Positions 1 to 6,439 of a stretch of 49,312 bases of DNA are shown here, in pieces. The translations under genes were made by a program, and so were the position numbers. This stretch comes from Vicinamibacteria bacterium (GTDB lineage Bacteria > Acidobacteriota > Vicinamibacteria > Fen-336 > JAGNNV01). The DNA lies in the NCBI GenBank assembly GCA_019694155.1, contig JAIBCN010000117.1, forward strand, positions 1 through 49,312. Reading direction: 5' to 3'. Every line of letters starts with the position of its first letter. Positions within the stretch are counted from its first letter, which is position 1. A model generated the notes under the pieces. That model made no database searches and had not been told where the DNA came from. It was given only the letters and a program-made list of their open reading frames with translations.

Positions 1-322
1 AGCTTCCGAAGGAACTACGCCGGACTCTGACCTGGGATCAAGGCAACGAGATGGCCGATCACGTGCGCTTCACTACCGACACGAAGATGCAGGTGTACTT
101 TTGCGATCCCCATAGCCCCTGGCAGCGTGGCAGCAACGAGAACACGAACGGTCTTCTACGGCAGTACTTTCCCAGCAGGACGGACCTCAGCGTGCACAGC
201 ACGGCTCATCTGAACGCCGTGGCCAGGCAGCTGAACGGCCGTCCTCGGGAAACGTTAGGATGGCTGAAACCAGCGGAGGTCTTGGGCCAAAGTGTTGCGA
301 CGACCGATTGACGACAAGAGGT
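1..322 (+). mobile_element. IS30-family insertion sequence, right end only
   Basis: The right part of an IS30-family element enters from the left edge. The transposase stop lies at 309-311. Twelve bases later, at 323-329, comes the heptamer GTTGGGC that closes an integron attC site, so the element appears to have inserted into an attC and left only its last heptamer. The exact right terminus is not defined, because the left inverted repeat is outside the window and cannot be compared. Confidence 0.75.
3..311 (+). CDS. IS30-family transposase, C-terminal fragment (runs off left edge)
   Basis: The frame is open from base 3, so these are the last 102 residues of a DDE transposase that starts outside the window. 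Family hallmarks are visible. TWDQGNEM carries the second catalytic Asp. HSPWQRGSNENTNGLLRQYF carries the third catalytic residue (the Glu of SNEN). The end carries LNGRPRETLGWLKPAEVL, the typical IS30 terminus. An in-frame ATG at 51 is internal and is not a start. IS30 transposases cut and join the element's ends. It sits at the left boundary of the cassette array, inside what used to be an attC site. Confidence 0.93.
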   Translation, partial: LPKELRRTLTWDQGNEMADHVRFTTDTKMQVYFCDPHSPWQRGSNENTNGLLRQYFPSRTDLSVHSTAHLNAVARQLNGRPRETLGWLKPAEVLGQSVATTD

Positions 323-329
323 GTTGGGC
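323..329 (+). repeat. remnant of attC (R' heptamer GTTGGGC) beside the IS30 end
   Basis: GTTGGGC in the context GTGTTGGGC matches the right end of the complete attC sites. It is the exact reverse complement of GCCCAAC at 796-802, the opening of the next attC, so it marks the left boundary of cassette 1. The rest of this attC is not present. Confidence 0.8.
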
Positions 330-350
330 AGACGTTTTGCGGGGCCAGCG

Positions 351-764
351 ATGATTGGAGGGCGTCCACTCGCCGCCGACGCAGTGGCTGGATTCTGCAA
401 CATCGGGTTGTTTGGCTTGGTTCCGTCCCTGAACGTCGTACCTCACCTTCGCCCTATGCCATCGTTGTTGGGCTTCCTGGTGATTGCGTCCTTCGTGACG
501 TTGCTTCCTGTATTGAACCTAGTTGCAATCGTGCTCAAGCGAATTCGGAGGCCTGCTGGTCAAAGCTATCTGCGCACAATCCTCATGCTGAACATATGCG
601 TAGCGGCCGTGGCTCTGGGGTTCCTCCTGGTGAGGTCCCTCTACGAGGCGCCCACTGGAGTTGTCGAACCGTGGGTGGCCCTAGGAGGAGCTCTTGTCCT
701 TCTTGTGACCCCAACGGCCACCGCGATAGCCTTGAGATCGTCAGCGCCAACAAGCCTCGAATAG
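351..764 (+). CDS. cassette 1: small polytopic membrane protein, unknown function
   Basis: 137 residues with three clear hydrophobic segments: about 37-60 (LLGFLVIASFVTLLPVLNL), 76-95 (TILMLNICVAAVALGFLLV) and 110-130 (WVALGGALVLLVTPTATAIA). A basic loop KRIRRP lies between the first two. I chose ATG 351 because it is the first ATG after the cassette boundary; ATG 456, just before the first membrane segment, is a fair alternative. No clear Shine-Dalgarno sequence precedes either. The family is not recognised. It is the only gene between the attC remnant and the first complete attC. Confidence 0.65.
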   Translation: MIGGRPLAADAVAGFCNIGLFGLVPSLNVVPHLRPMPSLLGFLVIASFVTLLPVLNLVAIVLKRIRRPAGQSYLRTILMLNICVAAVALGFLLVRSLYEAPTGVVEPWVALGGALVLLVTPTATAIALRSSAPTSLE

Positions 765-795
765 TGATGAGAAGCGTTGCAAGAGACATCGCGCT

Positions 796-906
796 GCCCA
801 ACAACGGGATGCAACTGACAAAGGCCGCAAGGTGTGCCCCCTTTCCCTTCCGTTCATGGGGGCAGTCGTTAAGGGCGGCCTTTGCAGCTGATCCCGGGTG
901 TTGGGC
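796..906 (+). repeat. attC 1 (class A, 111 bp)
   Basis: Outer heptamers GCCCAAC (796-802) and GTTGGGC (900-906) are exact reverse complements. The inner arms GGGATGCAACTGACAAAGG and CCTTTGCAGCTGATCCC pair with extra bases on the left arm, as in folded attC bottom strands. GCCCCC/GGGGGC forms the central stem. Nearly identical class A sites occur at 4678 and 5813, and a half site at 7561. Confidence 0.93.
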
Positions 907-924
907 CGACGAAGAAGCCACAAT

Positions 925-930
925 GGAGGT
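925..930 (+). promoter_or_regulatory. ribosome binding site GGAGGT for cassette 2
   Basis: GGAGGT is followed by six bases and then GTG 937. It decides the start of the cassette 2 gene over upstream in-frame codons that overlap attC 1. Confidence 0.75.
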
Positions 931-936
931 CACCCT

Positions 937-1995
937 GTGAGTCGTATGTTCTTGGCGATTGGTAGCTACGAAGCAAGCATTCTGTGGCGGTTCCTTGATG
1001 GTGTTTCCGCGGCCGTATCAAGGCGCATGGTCAGCGGTTCGTCGCCCGGAGAAGAAAACCTCACCTTCCTGCTCTGCGAACTCCTCGACGCGAACACGAC
1101 GTCGCTTCATACCCTGAGCTACCCCCTGGCTCAGGCGAAAGCCGACCTGGAAGCCTCCGATGCTGGTCTGACCATCGATGTGGAGTTTGAGACGCACGAG
1201 CACTCCAAGCACGTCGAGTCCAAGTACTCCGGAGCTGACCTAGGCATCGTGCTCGCGCTCAATCATCCCCTCTTAGGGCAATCGCGTCGTGGCATCCTCG
1301 TGCAGGCGAAACGCCTGTTCGGCGTAGGCAAGACCCGCGAGTACGGCTTGTACTCAACCTACACCAGCTTCGACAGGCCCCAAGCCGAGTTCCTGGAGGC
1401 GCTCGGCCAGCGGTTTGGTGTCTACAACTCCATCTTCTATCTCTGGTACAACCCTCCTTCAACCGCCTTTCGAGACGCAGACGCGAAAATCCTAAGAGCC
1501 TACGAAGCTGGTCCCGGTCCATATCAGCACTGGCACAGGATGCATCCCTTCCTAGACGAGTTGCTCGAGATGGGTCTACCGTGGCCCAGTGCTGGCAGCC
1601 ACACTCGGCTCGAACCCTCTGCGGCAGACGAGGAGAAGTCAAGACAATGGCGTCAGACCCAGCCTGCTCTCCGACTCTCAGCGCTTGATGCCGTGCTCTC
1701 CGTCGCGAATGCAGGCCCCCCTCAACTCAAGGCTCTGTACGACGCGACGCTGAAGAGGCGCTTCTCCCCGGCGTTCTCGCCGTTCGCCGATTTCTTGTTG
1801 CTCGCGCTCTCATGCGAACGATATGGCTCCGACAACGCAGACTGGCTCCGGCTCACGGAAGGGCAGAAGATACCAATGCCCGCAGTCCGACAGGGCAACG
1901 CTGGCGGCGGTGCACTCGAAGGGCTTGAAGGCCCACCAGCTCCACGCCACACCCTCCGCGTGACGGTTCGCAGCACGTTGCCGCAGGTGGGGTGA
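937..1995 (+). CDS. cassette 2: PD-(D/E)XK nuclease-like protein, putative
   Basis: 352 residues, GTG start placed by the GGAGGT six bases upstream. The central region (about 80-125) reads FETHEHSKHVESKYSG, then GADLGIVLAL, then a short loop and GILVQAKRLF. This order (acidic helix, G-A-D strand, then Q-A-K) fits the PD-(D/E)XK restriction-endonuclease fold with Gln in place of the second acidic residue, a known variant. It is followed by YGLYSTYTSFDRPQAEFLEA and an aromatic strand NSIFYLWYNPP. The N-terminal ENLTFLLCELLDAN helix resembles those of uncharacterised defence-like proteins. Nuclease activity and a defence role are inferences from motif order only. It is by far the largest gene in the array. 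Confidence 0.6.
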   Translation: MSRMFLAIGSYEASILWRFLDGVSAAVSRRMVSGSSPGEENLTFLLCELLDANTTSLHTLSYPLAQAKADLEASDAGLTIDVEFETHEHSKHVESKYSGADLGIVLALNHPLLGQSRRGILVQAKRLFGVGKTREYGLYSTYTSFDRPQAEFLEALGQRFGVYNSIFYLWYNPPSTAFRDADAKILRAYEAGPGPYQHWHRMHPFLDELLEMGLPWPSAGSHTRLEPSAADEEKSRQWRQTQPALRLSALDAVLSVANAGPPQLKALYDATLKRRFSPAFSPFADFLLLALSCERYGSDNADWLRLTEGQKIPMPAVRQGNAGGGALEGLEGPPAPRHTLRVTVRSTLPQVG

Positions 1996-2010
1996 GAGGC
2001 GAGTGGCGCG

Positions 2011-2106
2011 GCCCAACAAAGGGTTGGAACGGACAAGGCGAGATGGTGTGCCCGCTTCGCGGGCAGTCGTTAGAGTCTCGCCTTGCCGCTCAACCCAGTG
2101 TTGAAC
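2011..2106 (+). repeat. attC 2 (class B, 96 bp)
   Basis: Heptamers GCCCAAC (2011-2017) and GTTGAAC (2100-2106). Arms GGGTTGGAACGGACAAGGCG and CGCCTTGCCGCTCAACCC pair. The tip is GCCCGCTTCGCGGGC. First of four consecutive class B sites. Confidence 0.93.
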
Positions 2107-2125
2107 CGACGAGTGGGCTGAGACC

Positions 2126-2608
2126 GTGAGCGAAGAGACCGCTAAGGTACATGTGGACCTCCCAAACCACCGGGCCACCGGAGGCGAGACGTTCTGGGCG
2201 GTGCGCACGGGAACCGATCACTTTCGGCTCGAGAACGTGCCCTTTTTCGCGTATGACCTGAATTTCGGAGATGTGGTTCAGGCTCGGCCAGACGCCACAG
2301 GCGTCTTAATCATCGAGCGCGTTGTGACGCGGGGCGGCCATTCGACACTTCGGGTCATCTTCAAGCGATCAGTAGCAATCGATGAAGCCGTCGCCTTCTT
2401 GGATAACCTCAGACCCCTCGGCGTCTCATGCGAGCGAGACGGCCATTGCTTCGCCCTGGACGTGAAGCCGGGGTTTTCGGTCGACGCCGTGTGCGATGCA
2501 CTGGACGAATGGGCCGAGGGCGGCCGGCTCGACTTTGAAACCTGTCACGCTCGTGTGCTTGGCTCGTTTGATGACGAGCCCGAAAGGCTGGCTGAGGAGT
2601 CCACATGA
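2126..2608 (+). CDS. cassette 3: DUF4265 domain protein
   Basis: 160 residues from GTG 2126. The N-terminal half shows the run typical of DUF4265: VHVDLPNHRATGGETFWA, then FRLENVPFFAYDLNFGDVVQ, then GGHSTLRVIF. The rest (about 90-145) alternates hydrophobic and charged positions and looks globular. There is no signal peptide or membrane segment, so it is probably cytoplasmic. DUF4265 proteins are small proteins of unknown function, and I infer no activity. No strong ribosome binding site is seen. The opening heptamer of its attC has one mismatch with the cassette's left boundary. Confidence 0.78.
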   Translation: MSEETAKVHVDLPNHRATGGETFWAVRTGTDHFRLENVPFFAYDLNFGDVVQARPDATGVLIIERVVTRGGHSTLRVIFKRSVAIDEAVAFLDNLRPLGVSCERDGHCFALDVKPGFSVDAVCDALDEWAEGGRLDFETCHARVLGSFDDEPERLAEEST

Positions 2609-2618
2609 TCGTGTCGCG

Positions 2619-2714
2619 GTCCAACAATGGGTTGGAACGGCCAAGGCGAGTTGGTGTGCCCGCTTCGCGGGCAGTCGTTAGAGTCTCGCCTTGCCGCTCA
2701 ACCCAGTGTTGTGC
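2619..2714 (+). repeat. attC 3 (class B, 96 bp)
   Basis: Heptamers GTCCAAC (2619-2625) and GTTGTGC (2708-2714). The internal sequence is almost identical to attC 2. GTTGTGC is the reverse complement of the opening heptamer of attC 4, not of its own, as expected for cassette exchange. Confidence 0.92.
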
Positions 2715-2743
2715 AGGCGTTGTGGCTCCGGGGCATTAAGCGA

Positions 2744-3169
2744 ATGACTGAGAGCGGTCCCTCGACAGCGAATGCGCGATCATGGGTCGACCTGCAGGCA
2801 TGGATCGACGACAGCCGCAAATATGACAGCTGGGAGAATTGGCCCGATGTTGTCTCGTCGGTATTAGCGCGTGGTTCCCAAGATGGCCTGCATTTGTGCT
2901 TCCGAGTGGGCCAAGGGATGCTCGACATCATTTTCTCGACAGCGGCGCATCACGGTCTGGAGGATCAGCCAAGGGTATTGCTCGTGCGGCGCGGTCGCAC
3001 CAGTACCGAAGTGGCCTATTGGAGCGAGGCGACAGGGTCGGTTTGCGAGACGGTAGCAAACGAGAGTCTCTATCCAGCCCTGCTCCGGCAGTTGGCGCGA
3101 CTGTGGACAACGTCGAAGCCTGGCGAAAAGCTTCCCAATGCCCTGATTAGAGAGGAGGGCATGGCATGA
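2744..3169 (+). CDS. cassette 4: hypothetical cytoplasmic protein
   Basis: 141 residues from ATG 2744, the first ATG after attC 3. The frame is open further left through the attC palindrome, but that part repeats the attC sequence and is not a credible start. The protein begins MTESGPSTANARSWVDLQAW, is rich in Trp (DSWENWPDVV, VAYWSE) and has alternating strands (LHLCFRVGQGMLDIIF, PRVLLVRRG), suggesting a small alpha/beta domain. No signal peptide or membrane segment is seen. I do not recognise the family. Confidence 0.65.
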   Translation: MTESGPSTANARSWVDLQAWIDDSRKYDSWENWPDVVSSVLARGSQDGLHLCFRVGQGMLDIIFSTAAHHGLEDQPRVLLVRRGRTSTEVAYWSEATGSVCETVANESLYPALLRQLARLWTTSKPGEKLPNALIREEGMA

Positions 3170-3185
3170 AAGTAGGCGAGGCGCT

Positions 3186-3281
3186 GCACAACAAAGAATT
3201 GGAACGGACGAGGCGAGTTGGTGTGCCCGCTTCGCGGGCAGTCGTTGGAGTCTCGCCTCGCCGCTCAATTCAGTGTTGTAC
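3186..3281 (+). repeat. attC 4 (class B, 96 bp)
   Basis: Heptamers GCACAAC (3186-3192) and GTTGTAC (3275-3281). Arms GAATTGGAACGGACGAGGCG and CGCCTCGCCGCTCAATTC carry compensating changes relative to attC 2 (AATTGG/CAATT and GAGGCG/CGCCTC), so the base pairing is kept. Confidence 0.92.
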
Positions 3282-3299
3282 AGGCGTGAGGTGCGTCCC

Positions 3300-3710
3300 T
3301 TGACGACAACGCCCACAGGCCCAGTGATCGAGATTCCGGCGGCCCCGCCTAGTCGGGTGAAAGCGCCCGCGGGCCACCTGGGAGTCTGGGAGGAATGCTC
3401 GGCTTGCGGTCGCGACTTCCTGGTAAGTACTCCACGAGGGCCGTCGGGCAAAGGTCTCGCAATGGACGTTCCGTGTCCTCATTGCCGAAGTGCATACAGC
3501 GAGGTGGCGGTGAAAGTGTCCGATAGGCCCGTCTATGTGCAGGCCACACAGCGGTCTTGGGTTGGCTGGCAAGCTAGGGCCATGCGGCAGGCTGTTCGAG
3601 AAGTGCGGACCAACCTTCGGATCGCCGCCTACAGATCCATATGGCGAGCCAGGGCTCTTGTCGGGCTCTCCAAATCAGCCAAACCGGCGAGCGAACGGTC
3701 GCCCAAATGA
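3300..3710 (+). CDS. cassette 5: zinc-ribbon protein
   Basis: 136 residues. TTG 3300 is preferred because GAGGTG sits six bases upstream; GTG 3291 and GTG 3273 are possible, the latter overlapping attC 4. A treble of cysteines, ECSACGRDF then VPCPHCRSAY about 25 residues later, forms a CxxC...CxxC zinc ribbon (residues about 29-59). The C-terminal 60 residues are basic (RAMRQAVREVRTNLRIAAY, then YRSIWRARALVGLSKSAK), which would suit nucleic-acid or membrane-surface binding. There is no membrane segment. The specific function is unknown. Confidence 0.62.
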   Translation: MTTTPTGPVIEIPAAPPSRVKAPAGHLGVWEECSACGRDFLVSTPRGPSGKGLAMDVPCPHCRSAYSEVAVKVSDRPVYVQATQRSWVGWQARAMRQAVREVRTNLRIAAYRSIWRARALVGLSKSAKPASERSPK

Positions 3711-3717
3711 GCGCGCT

Positions 3718-3813
3718 GTACAACAAAGGGTTGGAACGGACAAGGCGAGTTGGTGTGCCCGCTTCGCGGGCAGTCATTGGAGTCTCGCCTTGCCGCTCAA
3801 CCCAGTGTTCTGC
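3718..3813 (+). repeat. attC 5 (class B, 96 bp)
   Basis: Heptamers GTACAAC (3718-3724) and GTTCTGC (3807-3813). GTTCTGC departs from the GTTRRRY consensus, yet it is the exact reverse complement of GCAGAAC opening attC 6, so the change is matched across the cassette. Confidence 0.92.
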
Positions 3814-3846
3814 GGGCCGCAGCGGTTGTCGGCGTAGGGTCGCGCA

Positions 3847-4164
3847 GTGAGCGTTGAAACGGTCCTGCTGGGCGCCGGCTATGCGATGGTCCTCGGCCTC
3901 GGAGTCCTTGTCGTCCCGCAGGCGGCGGGTTTCATCGTCAATCGAGTCTGCTCACGGTGGATGTCTCTGTCGCGAACCCTTGGGGCAGTCGTTCCCTTCA
4001 TTCTGATCATCTTCATCTGGTCGGCATTCACCGATGATGCTAGAAATGCCGGCAACCACACCGGCACAATGTCCGGCTTCGTGATGCTTCCACCTCTTCA
4101 CCTTCTAGTGGCTTTCCTCTCCCAATCCGGTCTGCAATATGGAGCGAGGCATCGTGCCCAATAG
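3847..4164 (+). CDS. cassette 6: small membrane protein
   Basis: 105 residues from GTG 3847. Three hydrophobic segments: 5-30 (VLLGAGYAMVLGLGVLVV), 40-62 (LGAVVPFILIIFIWSAF) and 80-98 (FVMLPPLHLLVAFL). Short charged loops follow (VCSRWMSLSRT, TDDARNAGNHTG). The C-terminus is basic. No family is recognised. The stop at 4162-4164 is seven bases before attC 6, the compact layout usual for a cassette. No clear ribosome binding site is visible. Confidence 0.62.
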   Translation: MSVETVLLGAGYAMVLGLGVLVVPQAAGFIVNRVCSRWMSLSRTLGAVVPFILIIFIWSAFTDDARNAGNHTGTMSGFVMLPPLHLLVAFLSQSGLQYGARHRAQ

Positions 4165-4170
4165 GGGGCC

Positions 4171-4245
4171 GCAGAACAAAGAATTGGAGCGGACGAAGTC
4201 CTCGCAGACGGCCTGGGGCCTTCGCCGCTCAATTCAGTGTTGGAC
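4171..4245 (+). repeat. attC 6 (class C, 75 bp)
   Basis: Heptamers GCAGAAC (4171-4177) and GTTGGAC (4239-4245). Arms GAATTGGAGCGGACGAAG and CTTCGCCGCTCAATTC pair. The loop is short (GTCCTCGCAGACGGCCTGGG), so the site is 21 bp shorter than class B. Its sister is attC 8. Confidence 0.9.
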
Positions 4246-4251
4246 GGACGT

Positions 4252-4665
4252 GTGAAGGGGGCACGTGTCGCGACCGTCTTCAAGGTCGTCGACATGATCC
4301 TGCGCGCAGCCATTCTGGCCGTGGCGGCAAGTTGGCTCTACGCTGCAATCGTGTTCAGCCACCTGCCCGAAGGGTGGACTGTATGGATGGTCCTTTCTGC
4401 GGGCGCAGCCTTCGCAATCTGTCTGGGAGCGGTCGCACGGCTGGTCTGCCGAGACGTGAGTACGGCAGTAATGGGCGGCGTGGTCGGCACTCTCTTAGGA
4501 GCCAATGACGCTTGCATCACGGACACCATGCTGTCGTGGTGGCAGCGCACTGAGTGTGGGCTCTTTCTGCCCTATTCCCTCGTGTTCCTGGCCTCTATCA
4601 TTGGGGGGTGGAGCGTGTCGCATTTCGTGAGTGGACGCATCTTCAGGGAGCGCGGCGTTGCCTAA
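4252..4665 (+). CDS. cassette 7: polytopic membrane protein
   Basis: 137 residues from GTG 4252, which lies just after the cassette boundary; GTG 4237 overlaps attC 6 and is less likely. Four hydrophobic segments: ILRAAILAVAASWLYAAIVF, WMVLSAGAAFAICLGAVARL, VMGGVVGTLLGA, and LFLPYSLVFLASIIGGWSV. It ends in a basic tail SGRIFRERGVA. The short Gly-rich third segment followed by NDACITDTM resembles small integral proteins of no assigned function. The family is not recognised. Confidence 0.62.
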   Translation: MKGARVATVFKVVDMILRAAILAVAASWLYAAIVFSHLPEGWTVWMVLSAGAAFAICLGAVARLVCRDVSTAVMGGVVGTLLGANDACITDTMLSWWQRTECGLFLPYSLVFLASIIGGWSVSHFVSGRIFRERGVA

Positions 4666-4677
4666 AACAGGCGCGCC

Positions 4678-4788
4678 GTCCAACAACGGGATGCAACTGA
4701 CAAAGGCCACGAGGTGTGCCCCCTTAGCCTTCCGCTCATGGGGGCAGTCGTTGAGGGTGGCCTTTGCAGCTGATCCCGAGTGTTGGGC
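4678..4788 (+). repeat. attC 7 (class A, 111 bp)
   Basis: Heptamers GTCCAAC (4678-4684) and GTTGGGC (4782-4788). Interior nearly identical to attC 1 and attC 9. GTCCAAC matches GTTGGAC of attC 6 as its reverse complement. Confidence 0.92.
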
Positions 4789-4809
4789 AGGCCTGTTGAG
4801 GTTGGGCCG

Positions 4810-5265
4810 ATGTTCCTGAGCGCATCCTTCGCGGTGGCGAGCCTCCTTGCATTACCCCCTTCAGGGTCGGCAGATCCGTGTGGCGCCAATCTTGGAGAAT
4901 GGCTGAAGTGCAACAACCCGCGTGTGATTCGGTATCTCTCAGGATTGTCCAAGGCCGATGTCGGCAAGGTCCTGCCGGGCGTGGTCCTCACCGACGGCAC
5001 CAACGCGCTCAAGGGGTACACCTTCTTGGGCGAAGTGACCGGTGTCGGCAAGGGCGCCCACCTCTACCTAGTGTCGGTCAAGGGAGGCCGTCGCGCCTTC
5101 GGCTGGGTTGATAAGGGCGGATCCGAGCTTTCGCTGCCAGAATGCCCGGGCTCAGTTCCAGGCTCTGCCTATGGACTCAACGGCGATGTCTACACGTGGC
5201 GGGCAATTCAGCCGGAACATGGCGTGGTCGAAGCTATGTGCGTAGCGAAGGCCTGGGACAAATGA
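4810..5265 (+). CDS. cassette 8: secreted protein, unknown function
   Basis: 151 residues from ATG 4810. The first 21 residues, MFLSASFAVASLLALPPSGS, form a Sec signal peptide with likely cleavage after SGSA, before DPCGANLGEW. The mature protein has four cysteines (DPCGA, KCNNP, PECPG, AMCVA), consistent with two disulfides after export. It has strands such as GYTFLGEVTGVGKGAHLYLV and RRAFGWVDKGG that suggest a small beta-rich domain. No catalytic motif is apparent. The predicted location is periplasmic or extracellular. Confidence 0.68.
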   Translation: MFLSASFAVASLLALPPSGSADPCGANLGEWLKCNNPRVIRYLSGLSKADVGKVLPGVVLTDGTNALKGYTFLGEVTGVGKGAHLYLVSVKGGRRAFGWVDKGGSELSLPECPGSVPGSAYGLNGDVYTWRAIQPEHGVVEAMCVAKAWDK

Positions 5266-5272
5266 GCGGGCT

Positions 5273-5347
5273 GCCCAACAAAGGAATGAACCCGACGAAG
5301 TCCTCGCAGACGGACTGGGGCCTTCGCGGGTTATTCCAGTGTTCGAC
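5273..5347 (+). repeat. attC 8 (class C, 75 bp)
   Basis: Heptamers GCCCAAC (5273-5279) and GTTCGAC (5341-5347). Arms GGAATGAACCCGACGAAG and CTTCGCGGGTTATTCC pair. Relative to attC 6 both arms have changed together (GCGG/CCGC to CCCG/CGGG), which is compensatory change. Confidence 0.9.
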
Positions 5348-5355
5348 AGGCATGG

Positions 5356-5784
5356 TTGTTGGAGGAATTCAATGCGACAAACGATTCTGAAAATGGCCAC
5401 CCTGGTCGCGTTGATCCCGTGCGCAGCCTCGACATATCCCAAGGCCAGTGCGATCAAGCATCCAAGGAGCGGTTCGGCGCCGCGTTCGTGGTGAAAGGCG
5501 GCTCAAACAAAGCTGGCGTCAAAGAACCGAGGCGAAAGCACACAGTGGATATCAGCTTGCCGAGCCCGTGGCCCCAGGAGTGCAGCAGCCCACTCGCGGT
5601 CCACGAGGCCTTGATCGCTCCTTCTGGAAAAGTGGAGAAAGTCTGGGGCGTAAAGAGCCCTTGTCCTCAAGTCGATCGCGCCATCAGCGCGGCGGTGCAG
5701 CAATGGGAGTATGCCCCGACCGTGATCGACGGAAAGGCCGTTCCGGTGTGCATCATGGTCTCCACCATGCTGCATCCTCGCTGA
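5356..5784 (+). CDS. cassette 9: TonB C-terminal-like protein, probably frameshifted
   Basis: The C-terminal part (5590-5784) looks like a TonB/energy-transducer C-terminal domain: ALIAPSGKVEKVWGVKSPCP, then DRAISAAVQQWEYAPTVIDG, then KAVPVCIMV. This frame is open back to TTG 5356 but has no credible start or signal there. In the next frame, ATG 5372 follows a perfect GGAGGA (5361-5366) and encodes MRQTILKMATLVALIPCAAS, a signal peptide with a possible lipobox. That frame ends at TGA 5492-5494. A single indel between about 5430 and 5490 would join signal peptide and domain. Either the gene is broken or there is a sequencing error. Coordinates given are those of the domain frame. Confidence 0.6.
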   Translation: MLEEFNATNDSENGHPGRVDPVRSLDISQGQCDQASKERFGAAFVVKGGSNKAGVKEPRRKHTVDISLPSPWPQECSSPLAVHEALIAPSGKVEKVWGVKSPCPQVDRAISAAVQQWEYAPTVIDGKAVPVCIMVSTMLHPR

Positions 5785-5812
5785 GCGCGACGATTGCCTA
5801 AATGAGGGTGCT

Positions 5813-5923
5813 GTCGAACAACGGGGTGCAACTGACAAAGGCCGCGAGGTGTGCCCCCTTAGCCTTCCGCTCACGGGGGCAGTCGTTGAAGGCGGCCTTT
5901 GCAGCTGAGCCCGGGTGTTGTGC
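5813..5923 (+). repeat. attC 9 (class A, 111 bp)
   Basis: Heptamers GTCGAAC (5813-5819) and GTTGTGC (5917-5923). Arms GGGGTGCAACTGACAAAGG and CCTTTGCAGCTGAGCCC. GTCGAAC is the exact reverse complement of GTTCGAC ending attC 8. Confidence 0.92.
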
Positions 5924-5968
5924 CGACCACGAGCCCGTGACCATAACGGCCGAGTTCGAGTGATCGGT

Positions 5969-6274
5969 ATGGGCGCGTTCATCGAGCAATTCGCGGTGGC
6001 GGCTCTGGTGGTTGGGCTGCTATTCGATATCTACTCGCTGAGCATGCTGCTTGTGCGGACCCCGAGCGGAAGCAGAGCGTCAGGGTTGCCTGGCGTGAGC
6101 CTGCTCTTCTATGCCATATTCGTCGCGTGTCATCCCGTCAGCCTCTTCTGGGCGAGGTTCAATCCTCACTGGGTGGTCGGCAAAGTTGGGGATGCCGTAG
6201 TGTTTGTGTTCATCCATTGCCTTTGCCAGATCACGACTTTGCTTCGTTCCATTGAGTCGCGGAGAGTCGCTTGA
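5969..6274 (+). CDS. cassette 10: small membrane protein
   Basis: 101 residues from ATG 5969; GTG 5960 in frame is an alternative, and neither has a strong ribosome binding site. Hydrophobic segments: 8-30 (AVAALVVGLLFDIYSLSMLL), 44-64 (LPGVSLLFYAIFVA) and 78-95 (VGDAVVFVFIHCLCQI). The pattern of paired helices with a short polar loop TPSGSRASG is that of a small integral membrane protein. No family is recognised. Confidence 0.6.
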   Translation: MGAFIEQFAVAALVVGLLFDIYSLSMLLVRTPSGSRASGLPGVSLLFYAIFVACHPVSLFWARFNPHWVVGKVGDAVVFVFIHCLCQITTLLRSIESRRVA

Positions 6275-6284
6275 ACAAGAGGCG

Positions 6285-6383
6285 GCACAACAAGGGCTTG
6301 CACCAGACAAAGGGCGCGCGGAGCGGCCGCTTCGCGGCCGGTCGTCTTGAGGCGCCCTTTGCAGGTGAAGCCCGGTGGTCGGC
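6285..6383 (+). repeat. attC 10 (class D, 99 bp), right heptamer mutated
   Basis: Left heptamer GCACAAC (6285-6291). The right end GGTCGGC (6377-6383) lacks the invariant GTT; T to G at its second base would account for it, since GTTCGGC is what the opening heptamer of attC 11 predicts. Arms GGGCTTGCACCAGACAAAGG and CCTTTGCAGGTGAAGCCC. The tip is GCGGCCGCTTCGCGGCCG. Confidence 0.88.
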
Positions 6384-6439
6384 GGGCCTAGCTGTGGGCA
6401 GAGGTAGCTCAACGGGAGTAGGCTGGGCAACGAAAACCG

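Noticed and set aside
5372..5494. Readthrough of TGA 5492 as selenocysteine
   Set aside because: selA is nearby, but no stem-loop follows the TGA and the downstream domain is in another frame, so a frameshift explains the data better.
6401..6425. tRNA-like D-arm sequence GGTAGCTCAACGGGAGTAG upstream of hicB
   Set aside because: No acceptor stem, anticodon arm or T-arm could be found around it, and the distance to the hicB start is too short for a tRNA.
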